Positions 41,383 to 49,062 of a DNA stretch of 64,000 nt are shown piece after piece. The first letter of the stretch is position 1; each line of letters begins with the position of its first letter. The position numbers were made by a program, and so were the translations under genes. Source of the stretch: Streptomyces zhihengii (GTDB taxonomy: Bacteria > Actinomycetota > Actinomycetes > Streptomycetales > Streptomycetaceae); assembly GCF_016919245.1 (NCBI RefSeq), contig NZ_JAFEJA010000001.1, forward strand, positions 4,541,501 to 4,605,500, in the 5' to 3' direction. A model generated the notes under the pieces. It was not told the DNA's origin. It saw only the letters and a program-made list of their open reading frames with translations, and ran no database searches.

Positions 41383-43206
41383 TCAGGGTACTTCGGTGCG
41401 GATCACCACCGAGGCAGTGCCCCACAGGCCCACGCGGTCGGCAGGGCCACCCGGCAGCCGTGTGCTGCGCGGAGGAGTGAGCCGCAGCGGCCCGGCGATG
41501 TCCGTTCCTCGGTGGTGCCGCCATCCGTCCACAGACCAGGCGGGAAGCCTGAACGGCTCGGTGTTGAGCTCGTTCTGCGCGACGACGAGCTTCAGCACGT
41601 CCCGGGTGTGTGCACCGGGTGACACCGGTCGGCCGGGCGGTAGGCGCAGCCAGACGGGCTCTCCTCGTCGTGCCACGCCAGGGTGGCCCGGTGCGACGAA
41701 GTCGCCTTCGAACAGTGCTGGGGAGCACTCATAGTTGTCCGCCAGATACAGCAGGACGCACCACAGCTCGCCCTCCCCCAGATTGTGGATCCGTACCCGC
41801 ACCTGCGGCTCGCGCCCGTCGGGTGTGTACGAGCAGACGATCTCGCCCTCACCGGTGTGCCGCAGGTCGCCGACGAGCGGCTCGACGCTCACGCGGATCA
41901 GGGAGGACAGGGAGGCGTCCGGGTTGGCGAGATCGAGCAGGTGGTGCCAGCGGGCGATGTGCGCGCAGCAGTCCGCGACGCGGGCGGCGTCCGCCGGGGA
42001 GCGCAGTGGGAGCGGGGCGACGGGGTGGCCGGCGCCCCCGGAGACGCGGGCCCACCCGCCGCCCGTCTCGACCAGCAGCGGCAGCCCTGGGCCGCCCGCC
42101 GCCAGCATCGGTGAGGCCCCGACGGCGTCCTCGACGAGGCGGACGTCTCCCGGGCGCCCGGTGACGGTCACCGCGGCGGGCGGGAAGGCGAGGGCGGACG
42201 GGGTGACGGGATGCACGGCCTCGACGTCTTCCGTGCTCGGCTGCCAGCCCACGGTCCTGGCGAGCGACGTCTCCGGTCCGACCTCGTGCACGGCCACCAC
42301 TCGTGGCCCTCGGGCGTCCGGCCCGGACGGTGTGAGGAGGGTGAACTCGGCTCCCGGGGAGCGCAGCCCGTGAGCCGCGCCGCAGTTCACCTCCCAGCCG
42401 CGAGCCGTGTGCCGCAGCAGGTAGGGCGAGTCGCCCGTCTCCTCGCCGTGCAGGAAGCGCCGGGTGGCCGGGCCCCGCAGTTCGGGCCGCTGGAGGTGGG
42501 TGCTGTCGCGGACGCGTTCCTCGGCGAGGGCGTGGACCCTGCCGTAGGTCGAGCGGGGGCCGAGGCGGTCGAGGGCGTGGAGCAGGGAATGGGACCACCA
42601 GCCGCGGCTCTCACCGCCGATGACTTCTTCGTACGCGCTCTCGTGGGGGCGGCAGGCGGCGAGCAGGACGTGTTCGGGGGCGGCCTCCGGTGCGGTGCCC
42701 CGGAGGCCCCGCGCGCCCGGGGTGTGCCACCACGGCCGCCACTCGACCCCGCGTGCGGTCGCCCCGCGCCTGGTCGCCCCGCCCGAGTGGCAGCAGTCCA
42801 GCACGGCCACGACGTGCACGCCCCGCCGCGCGATGCCGTCGAGCATGTCCCCCAGATCGGTGTCCTGGAGCAGCGGCTGCCCGCCCTCGGTGAGGCTGTC
42901 GTGGCACACCAGGGCCTGGGTGTGGCCGGTGGACGCGAGCGGGTCCTCGGTGCGGCGTTCGCTGCCGTGGCCGCTGTACCAGAGCAGGGCCGTGTCGCCG
43001 GGGCCCGCGCTGCCGAGGTGGCGGTCGATGCCCGTGACCAGGGCGTCCCGGGTGGCCTCCGCGTTCCGTAAGCGCAGGACGTCGGGCTGTAACCCGGGTT
43101 GGCGCCGCAGCCAGTCCTCGGCCGCCGCCACGTCGTTCACACACCCCCTCAGAGGGGAGTCCGGATAGGTGTCGATGCCCACGAAAAGCGCGTACACGGT
43201 CCGCAT
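41383..43206 (-). CDS. Caspase-family (C14) protease, metacaspase-like
   Basis: 607 residues. Residues 1-250 form the peptidase C14 domain: RTVYALFVGIDTY, LLWYSGHGSE with catalytic His80, and AVLDCCHSGG with catalytic Cys139 (the DCCHSG signature), then LLAACRPHESAYE and SHSLLHAL. The remaining 350 residues are unlike any domain I recognise and include a beta-rich end (VRVRIHNLGEGELWCVLLYLADNYEC, LKLVVAQNEL) found at the C-terminus of many Streptomyces metacaspases. ATG 43206 is the start. Convergent with CHAT-2, 15 bp away, and divergent from a membrane-protein gene. Its substrate is unknown; the CHAT proteins are candidates. Confidence 0.92.
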   Translation of the reverse strand: MRTVYALFVGIDTYPDSPLRGCVNDVAAAEDWLRRQPGLQPDVLRLRNAEATRDALVTGIDRHLGSAGPGDTALLWYSGHGSERRTEDPLASTGHTQALVCHDSLTEGGQPLLQDTDLGDMLDGIARRGVHVVAVLDCCHSGGATRRGATARGVEWRPWWHTPGARGLRGTAPEAAPEHVLLAACRPHESAYEEVIGGESRGWWSHSLLHALDRLGPRSTYGRVHALAEERVRDSTHLQRPELRGPATRRFLHGEETGDSPYLLRHTARGWEVNCGAAHGLRSPGAEFTLLTPSGPDARGPRVVAVHEVGPETSLARTVGWQPSTEDVEAVHPVTPSALAFPPAAVTVTGRPGDVRLVEDAVGASPMLAAGGPGLPLLVETGGGWARVSGGAGHPVAPLPLRSPADAARVADCCAHIARWHHLLDLANPDASLSSLIRVSVEPLVGDLRHTGEGEIVCSYTPDGREPQVRVRIHNLGEGELWCVLLYLADNYECSPALFEGDFVAPGHPGVARRGEPVWLRLPPGRPVSPGAHTRDVLKLVVAQNELNTEPFRLPAWSVDGWRHHRGTDIAGPLRLTPPRSTRLPGGPADRVGLWGTASVVIRTEVP

Positions 43207-43398
43207 ACCGAAATTTTGCCACCGCCCGAGGGTGCCGCCGGGGCGGATTCCGGTTGTTTGCGGGGCAGATCGCGGGTGCACCGTGTACGGATCCGTGCGC
43301 GGAGCGTCGATGTCCTGGAATGATCGGTCGCTGCGCCGTGACGGGTTCCGCGTGGACCGGCGCCGCACGACAGCGAGTTGCGTGGGAAGGGAATCGGC

Positions 43399-44427
43399 GT
43401 GACGTTCGGGGGACACAATCCGTACGGGCCTCAGCCCGGCAATCCGTACGGCGGCGGGCAGCCGCCGGGCGGTGGGAATCCGTACGGGCCGCAGCCCGGC
43501 AATCCGTACGGCGGCGGGCCGCCGCCGGGCAGCCCGTACGTGCCGCCGCAGCCCGTGCCGCCGTACGTCCCGCCGCGGCCGCCGTCCCTGTGGCAGCAGT
43601 TCCGGCACGAGGAGTGGCCGCCGCTGCGCGAGGTCATGGGGCGGCTGCGGGGCGGCTGGCTGGTGTCGCTGCTCTTCTGCTGCATGCCCGTCTGGATCCT
43701 CGTGCTCTACCCGCTCGCGCGGTCGGCGCGGAGGCAGGCGCGCGTCAAGTTCCCGCCTGACCTGCACCGGCGGATCCACGATCCCGAGGTGTGGCGGGCG
43801 CAGAAGACGCGGGCCTACGTGGCCCTGGGCGCCTCGATGCTGATCCTCGTCGCGTACGGCACGGGGGAGGACTGGGAGGAGATCCAGGACCAGTACATGA
43901 TGCGGCTGGCCATCACCCCGTGGCTGCTGCTGCTCACGGCGCCGCTGGTGATCACCCTGCTGTTCCGGATGGCGCCGCCGGCCGCCCGGCCGAACATGCG
44001 GGCGCGGCTGCGGCCGTCGGTGCGGATGGTGCTCTGGTACTTCGGCGCGTTCACCGCGGTGCCGCTGATGTTCGCGGGCGTCATGCTGCTCACCCAGGAG
44101 TTGCAGGGCTACGTCTGGTCCCCGTTCCTGGCGCTCGGCCTGCTGATCCCGGTCGTCTGGGTCCTGTTCTTCGTGGGCTTCGGCTCGTCGACGATGGTGC
44201 GCACGGCGTTCGGCACCTCCGAGGTGCACGCGGCGCTCCCGGCGCTGCTGACGGGTGTGCTGGTGTGGGAGCTCGCGGCCATCAACCTGCTGACGGCGGG
44301 GATGCCGCCGGGCCCGCCGCTGGTGCAGATCCTGGCCGTGATCTGCGGGCCGCTGTCCGTCTCGGTGATCGCCTGGTGGGAGGTCGAGCGGCTGCGTACC
44401 CGGCACGGGGTGCGGCTGCGCGCCTGA
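43399..44427 (+). CDS. Proline-rich multi-pass membrane protein (paralogue B)
   Basis: 342 residues. A GPQPGNPYGGG-type repeat (about 20 codons, period 60 bp, at 43421 and 43481) forms the N-terminus, followed by PPSLWQQFRHEEWPPLREV, six hydrophobic segments, and WWEVERLR near the end. It is a paralogue of 26513-27547. No known domain; no enzymatic motif. GTG 43399 has an aaggga site about 10 nt upstream. Divergent from the caspase gene with a 192-bp gap that must hold both promoters. Confidence 0.8.
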   Translation: MTFGGHNPYGPQPGNPYGGGQPPGGGNPYGPQPGNPYGGGPPPGSPYVPPQPVPPYVPPRPPSLWQQFRHEEWPPLREVMGRLRGGWLVSLLFCCMPVWILVLYPLARSARRQARVKFPPDLHRRIHDPEVWRAQKTRAYVALGASMLILVAYGTGEDWEEIQDQYMMRLAITPWLLLLTAPLVITLLFRMAPPAARPNMRARLRPSVRMVLWYFGAFTAVPLMFAGVMLLTQELQGYVWSPFLALGLLIPVVWVLFFVGFGSSTMVRTAFGTSEVHAALPALLTGVLVWELAAINLLTAGMPPGPPLVQILAVICGPLSVSVIAWWEVERLRTRHGVRLRA

Positions 44428-44450
44428 ACCGCGCCGCACGGCAACGGAGT

Positions 44451-44487
44451 CCGGACGCGCCGGCCCCTCGGGGGCCGGCGCGTCCGG
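44451..44487 (+). terminator. Strong terminator after membrane paralogue B
   Basis: 17-bp perfect stem ccggacgcgccggcccc / ggggccggcgcgtccgg with a 3-nt TCG loop. Confidence 0.85.
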
Positions 44488-44887
44488 CCGTTTCCGGGCG
44501 GGGTGCGGCAGGCCGGGGGCGGCGGCGCGGTCGACGGCCGCCGCGTCCGGCCGTTCCGGGCAGGGGCGGCGGGGCGGTCGGGCCCGAGGGTGAGCGGCCG
44601 TTCGGGCCCGGTAGGAACCGGCCGTTCCCGGCCCGCAATACCGCACCTCGGGGCGGACGGCGACCCCCGTGACGCGGCAAGTTCCTGACGGCGGGGGGAG
44701 AGGGTCCGGCAAGGGTTCTCCCTGTTTCCCCTCATGTCACCGGCTGGCTACGTTCCTCCAAGTGACATGTTCCGGCCACCCAGTGGCCGGGGCGTGGACC
44801 CCCCACCAGTACGGCTGCTCCCTTGCGGATGCGTGTCCGCACCCTCCGCAAGGGAGCGTCGTCCTTTGCCCGAGAGGGAACCACCAC
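44488..44887. promoter_or_regulatory. Promoter and leader of the secreted subtilase
   Basis: Gene-free. 44488-44640 is repeat-rich (several cggccgtt(t)cc(c)gg copies). Nearer the gene lie two hairpins: ccggccac/gtggccgg at 44772-44790 and cccttgcgga/tccgcaaggg at 44820-44854, the second 33 nt before the GTG start. They could act on transcript stability or translation. Confidence 0.45.
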
Positions 44888-46705
44888 GTGAACAAGCCGA
44901 CCCGAAGAGCCCTGTCCGCCGTCGCCGCCACGGCGACGCTGCTGGGACTCGCCGCGACGTCCTCCACGGCCGTCGCCGTCACCCCGGCCGCCTCCGGCAC
45001 CGCGGCCCCGTCCGCCGCGGTGGCCGCCGAGCGGCTGATCGTCGGTTACAAGTCCGGTGTGCAGGAGGCGCGTTCCAACGGCGTCGCCGCCGCGGACGCC
45101 CAGGACAAGGCCGCCGACGCCGGCCAGGAGCTCAGGTTCGAGCGCCGCACCGGCACCGGTGCCGCCGTCTTCGACCTGGGCGAGAAGAAGTCCAGGGCCG
45201 AAGTCGCCGACCTGATGGCCGAGTTCCGTGGCGACCCGGACGTCGCCTTCGTCGAGCCGGAGCTGATCGCCCAGCCCCTGGCCGTCGCGGCCGACCCGAA
45301 CGACACCGACTACGCCAAGCAGTGGGACCTCTTCGAGGCCACCGGCGGCATGAACGTCCCCGGCGCCTGGCCCACCACGACCGGCGCCGGTGTGACCGTC
45401 GCCGTCATCGACACCGGCTACGTCGCCCACTCGGACCTCGCCGGCAACATATCCGGCGGCTACGACTTCATATCCGACGCCGCCCGCGCCCGGGACAACA
45501 ACGGCCGCGACGCCAACCCCGCCGACCAGGGCGACTGGTACGCCGTGGGCGAGTGCGGCACCAACACCACGCCGTCCGACTCCTCCTGGCACGGCACCCA
45601 CGTCGGCGGCACCATCGGCGCGGTCACCGGCAACGGCAAGGGCATCGCCGGCGTCGCGTACGGCGCGAAGATCCAGCCCGTGCGCGTCCTCGGCAAGTGC
45701 GGCGGCTCCAGCGTCGACATCGCCGACGCCATCACCTGGGCCTCGGGCGGCACCGTCCCCGGCGTCCCGGCCAACCCCAACCCGGCCAAGGTCCTCAACC
45801 TGAGCCTCGGCGGCGCCTCGGCGACCTGCCCGAGCACCTACCAGAACGCGATCGACGGAGCCGTCTCCCGCGGCGCCACGGTCGTCGTGGCGGCGGGCAA
45901 CAGCAACCAGGACATCGCCGGCTTCACCCCGGCCAACTGCAACAACATCATCTCCGTCGCCTCCACCAACCGTGAGGGCGGACGGGCCTTCTACTCCAAC
46001 TTCGGCGCCAAGGTCGACATCTCGGCCCCCGGTGGCGAGACCCGCCGCGCCACCGACACCCCCGGCACCGTCACCACGCCGGAGAACGGCATCCTCTCCA
46101 CGGTCAACGCGAGCAAGACCTCGCCGACCACCGAGACGTACAAGCCGTCCATGGGCACCAGCATGGCCGCCCCGCACATCGCGGGCCTCGCCGCGCTGAT
46201 GAAGGCCGCCAAGCCGAGCCTGACGCCGGCCCAGATCGAGACCGCCATGAAGGCGAGCGCCCGTGCGCTGCCCGGCACCTGCACCGGCGGCTGCGGCGCG
46301 GGCATCGCCGACACGGCGAAGACGATCGCGGCCCTCGGGGGCACCACCCCGACCGACCCGAAGACCTTCACCAACGCCACCGCCGTCGCCATCCCCGACA
46401 ACGGCGCCGCGGTGACCTCCTCGATCGCCGTCACCGGTGTCACCGGCAACGCCCCGGCCACGCTGAAGGTCGCCGTCGACATCCGGCACACCTACCGGGG
46501 CGACCTGGTGGTCGACCTCGTCGCCCCCGACGGCACCGTGCGCAACCTGAAGGCGTACTCGGGCAGCGACAGCGCGGACAACGTCATCGCGACCTACACC
46601 GTCGACGCCTCGTCGGAGGTCGCCAACGGCACCTGGAAGCTCCGTGTCCAGGACCGGGCGGCCCAGGACACCGGCTCGATCAGCTCCTGGGGCCTGACCT
46701 TCTGA
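44888..46705 (+). CDS. Secreted S8 serine protease (subtilisin family)
   Basis: 605 residues: signal peptide (RRALSAVAATATLLGLAATSSTAVA), an inhibitor_I9 propeptide (ERLIVGYKSGVQEA, AEFRGDPDVAFVEPE), the catalytic domain with Asp175 (VIDTGY), His235 (WHGTHVGG) and Ser425 (MGTSMAAPH), and a C-terminal P-proprotein-like beta domain (VAVDIRHTYRGDLVVDLVAPDGTVRNL, GTWKLRVQD). The order is that of exported, self-processing bacterial subtilases. GTG 44888 has gagaggga upstream; upstream in-frame codons lie in the leader. Probably a general extracellular protease. Confidence 0.95.
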   Translation: MNKPTRRALSAVAATATLLGLAATSSTAVAVTPAASGTAAPSAAVAAERLIVGYKSGVQEARSNGVAAADAQDKAADAGQELRFERRTGTGAAVFDLGEKKSRAEVADLMAEFRGDPDVAFVEPELIAQPLAVAADPNDTDYAKQWDLFEATGGMNVPGAWPTTTGAGVTVAVIDTGYVAHSDLAGNISGGYDFISDAARARDNNGRDANPADQGDWYAVGECGTNTTPSDSSWHGTHVGGTIGAVTGNGKGIAGVAYGAKIQPVRVLGKCGGSSVDIADAITWASGGTVPGVPANPNPAKVLNLSLGGASATCPSTYQNAIDGAVSRGATVVVAAGNSNQDIAGFTPANCNNIISVASTNREGGRAFYSNFGAKVDISAPGGETRRATDTPGTVTTPENGILSTVNASKTSPTTETYKPSMGTSMAAPHIAGLAALMKAAKPSLTPAQIETAMKASARALPGTCTGGCGAGIADTAKTIAALGGTTPTDPKTFTNATAVAIPDNGAAVTSSIAVTGVTGNAPATLKVAVDIRHTYRGDLVVDLVAPDGTVRNLKAYSGSDSADNVIATYTVDASSEVANGTWKLRVQDRAAQDTGSISSWGLTF

Positions 46706-46741
46706 CCGGCCCCGTCAGACCCCCGCGGCGCCCGGCGTGAA

Positions 46742-46783
46742 CCGCCGGCCCGCCCCGGGACCCGGCTGCCGCCGGGCCGGCGG
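46742..46783. terminator. Hairpin between subtilase and MFS gene
   Basis: 11-bp perfect stem ccgccggcccg / cgggccggcgg with a 20-nt loop, between convergent genes. Confidence 0.5.
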
Positions 46784-46882
46784 AGTCGCCCCACGAGGTC
46801 CCACCCGCCGGCCCGACGGCGTCAACCGGGCCCGCCGCGCGGTGCTGTTCCGGGGCCGTCATGCGGTGCCGTTCCGGGGCCG

Positions 46883-48184
46883 TCACGCCGGGTCCGGCAC
46901 CGTCTCCGCGGTCGGGTGGGGGAGCGCCGGGGCGGGGGTGGCGCGGGCCCACAGCAGGGCGCCGGCGAGCAGGATCGCGCCGCCGAGCAGCCAGGGCAGG
47001 GGGCCGATCGGGAGGACTCCGGCGCCGAGGCCCGCGAGGGCGCCGACCAGCTGGAGCGCGAGGGACTGCACGGACAGCGCCGTCGCGCGGACGGAACCGG
47101 TCACGCGGCGGTGCAGCAGGTCGTTCTCGTTGGGGCCCGCCGCGCCGAAGCCCACGTACACCAGCGCGTAGCCGAGCGCGGCGACGGCGAGGGCGAACGG
47201 GCCGGTGGACGCGGCCGTGGCGCCGAGGAGCAGCAGACCGGTGGCGCTCACGGCGAGGGTGGCGAGCACGGCCCGCTCGCCGCTGCCCGTCAGCCGGGCA
47301 GCCCAGGGCGCGAGATGGCTGCCGAGCGCCGTGCCGGCGAAGCCCGCGCACGCCAGCACCGCGAAGAGCACCGCTCCCGACTCGGCCGCGCCGGTGAGCC
47401 GCGCTGCCCGTCCGGGGGTGAGGAGTTCGATGGAGGCGAGGGCCGCGCCGGCGGCGCCCGCCGTGAGGAGCAGCCGGCGCACCACGGCGTCCCCCTTCCC
47501 GAGCCGCAGGCCGCCCAGCACGGTCGCCGGGACGCCGCGCAGCACCGAGCCGAGACCGGCGGGCGGCCGGGGCGGCTCGGGGAGGGCGGTGAGCACGTAG
47601 GCGACGTAGCCGGCGCACACCAGGGCGCCTACCAGCGAGGGGACCGACAGCGGCAGGACCGTGCCGAACGCCTCCATCCCGAGCGCGGACAGGCCGAGCG
47701 GCAGGGAGCCGCCGAGCAGGGTGCCGGCGGCGAGCGCGGCGGCTGAGGCGGTGCCGCCGCGGGCGAGCCCGGTGCGCAGCTCGGCGCCGGGGCCCTCGGC
47801 CGCCTGCACGGTGTCGACGTACCAGGCCTCGGCCGGGCCGCTGGACAGGGCGCGTCCGGAGCCCAGCAGCAGCATCGCGCAGACCAGCATCCACACGCTG
47901 TCGCCGAGCGCCGCCAGCAGCAGCGCGCCGAGGTTGAGCACGCCCGCCGCGGCGAGCACGGGCCGCCGTCCGAGGACGTCCGACAGCCCGCCGGTGGGCA
48001 GTTCGAGCGCGGAGACGGTGAAGGAGTGCACGGCGAAGAGTGCCGCGACGGTGGCCAGCGTCATGCCCCGCTCGGTGAACAGCAGGACCTGCGACGGGAT
48101 GTACATCCCGACCGGGAGCCAGAAGAGGAAGGTGACGGCGGCGAAGCGGCGGCGGGCCGCCACCGGGTCGAGGACGGCGCTCAT
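46883..48184 (-). CDS. MFS transporter
   Basis: 433 residues with about 12 hydrophobic segments. The MFS loop-2 motif is GGLSDVLGRRPVL. The start FLFWLPVGMYIPSQVLLFTERGM and PAEAWYVDTV suggest the small group of actinobacterial MFS carriers linked to ArsR-type regulators. Its ATG overlaps the regulator stop (ATGA), so both are translationally coupled. Substrate cannot be read; drug or metabolite export is likely. Two copies of gcggtg(c/t)(c/t)gttccggggccgtcat-type sequence lie just beyond its stop. Confidence 0.88.
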   Translation of the reverse strand: MSAVLDPVAARRRFAAVTFLFWLPVGMYIPSQVLLFTERGMTLATVAALFAVHSFTVSALELPTGGLSDVLGRRPVLAAAGVLNLGALLLAALGDSVWMLVCAMLLLGSGRALSSGPAEAWYVDTVQAAEGPGAELRTGLARGGTASAAALAAGTLLGGSLPLGLSALGMEAFGTVLPLSVPSLVGALVCAGYVAYVLTALPEPPRPPAGLGSVLRGVPATVLGGLRLGKGDAVVRRLLLTAGAAGAALASIELLTPGRAARLTGAAESGAVLFAVLACAGFAGTALGSHLAPWAARLTGSGERAVLATLAVSATGLLLLGATAASTGPFALAVAALGYALVYVGFGAAGPNENDLLHRRVTGSVRATALSVQSLALQLVGALAGLGAGVLPIGPLPWLLGGAILLAGALLWARATPAPALPHPTAETVPDPA

Positions 48185-48774
48185 GCCTCCTCCTCCCCGC
48201 TGACGGGGAGACCGGCGGCGAACAGCACGACCTGGGCGCCGCGGGCGTCGCCCTCGTCCCGCGCGGCCAGTTCGAGCGCCGTGCGGTGGAAGGTGTCCCA
48301 CAGCTCGGTCAGCGACTCGGGGGTGAGGCGCAGCACCAGGTCCGTGAAGCCGGACGGCTCCGTCCACTCGGGGCCGAGGCGGCCGGCCCCGGTGTCCGCG
48401 AGGTGGGCGGCGAGCGACCGCTCCAGGTGCTCCAACTGGGCGCGGCGGGCGGCGTCCACGAAGGCCCTGGTCTCCGGGGAGTCCGTCATCGCGGCGTTGG
48501 ACCAGCTCGTCACGTCGTGCACGGACCGCCAGCGGCGCTCGCGTCCGTCGCGGTGCTCGGCCTCGGCGATGAAGGCGTACTTGGCGAGGACGCGCAGGTG
48601 GTAGCTGGTGGACGCGGACGACTCGCCCGTCCGCTCGGCCAGTTCGCTGGCTGTCGCCGGGCCGTGCTGGCGCAGCAGCCCGAGCAGCCGGATCCGCAGC
48701 GGGTGGGTGAGCGCCTTCAGCGCGGCCGTGTCCTGGCGCGGGTCGAGGACGCGGCGGGTGAGGGGAGTGGGCAT
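48181..48774 (-). CDS. ArsR-like winged-helix regulator of the MFS gene
   Basis: 197 residues. The N-terminal 100 carry a winged HTH (LKALTHPLRIRLLGLLRQHGPATASELAERTGESSASTSYHLRVLAKYAF) of the ArsR/HTH_20 type; the rest is helical (LEHLERSLAAHLADT, LVLRLTPESLTELWDTFHRTALEL) and probably senses a ligand. No ArsR metal-binding cysteine box. It precedes the MFS gene with an ATGA overlap. ATG 48774 is chosen; a longer start at 48822 would run across the operator. Confidence 0.9.
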   Translation of the reverse strand: MPTPLTRRVLDPRQDTAALKALTHPLRIRLLGLLRQHGPATASELAERTGESSASTSYHLRVLAKYAFIAEAEHRDGRERRWRSVHDVTSWSNAAMTDSPETRAFVDAARRAQLEHLERSLAAHLADTGAGRLGPEWTEPSGFTDLVLRLTPESLTELWDTFHRTALELAARDEGDARGAQVVLFAAGLPVSGEEEA

Positions 48775-48803
48775 GGGGGGAGCGTAGGGCGCGGGGGCGG
48801 TTC

Positions 48804-48821
48804 TGCAAAAGAGTTTTTGCA
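48804..48821. promoter_or_regulatory. Inverted-repeat operator of the ArsR-MFS operon
   Basis: TGCAAAA-GAGT-TTTTGCA, perfect 7-bp arms, 30 bp upstream of the regulator ATG and far more AT-rich than its surroundings. Its position suggests autoregulation. Confidence 0.72.
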
Positions 48822-48845
48822 AAATTTGTTTGGCAAAGTGCGCGG

Positions 48846-49005
48846 ATGCGGGTGCCCCGCCGGAGTGCGGAGCGGGGTGCGGCGGGGGCGGAGCGGGGAA
48901 TGCGGCGGAGCGGGGTGCGGCGCGGGCGTGGCGTGCGGGGCGGGGCGCGGTGCGGCGGGGGGTGTGGCGTGCGGGGCGCGGTGCGGCGGGGGTGTGAGCG
49001 CACTC
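48846..49005 (+). repeat. G-rich imperfect repeat tract
   Basis: About 160 bp of repeated (a/t)gcgg(a/c)gcgggg and gtgcggcggggg units on the + strand, between divergent promoters. Strongly G-skewed, and may form G-quadruplexes in DNA or RNA. Confidence 0.55.
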
Positions 49006-49033
49006 ATGCGGCTCTCATCCGGGTCTTAACCCG
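49003..49033 (+). promoter_or_regulatory. Putative response-regulator direct repeats before the ABC exporter
   Basis: CTCATGCGG (49003), CTCATCCGG (49014) and CTTAACCCG (49025) recur every 11 bp, one helical turn, as in OmpR/PhoB-family sites. The third copy matches 6 of 9. Confidence 0.55.
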
Positions 49034-49062
49034 CCATCACACCGCGCCTCTACGTTCGCGCC

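Noticed and set aside
43207..44712. Extension of the caspase gene to 1109 residues
   Set aside because: The upstream part is antisense to the membrane paralogue and has no similarity; ATG 43206 gives the usual caspase N-terminus.
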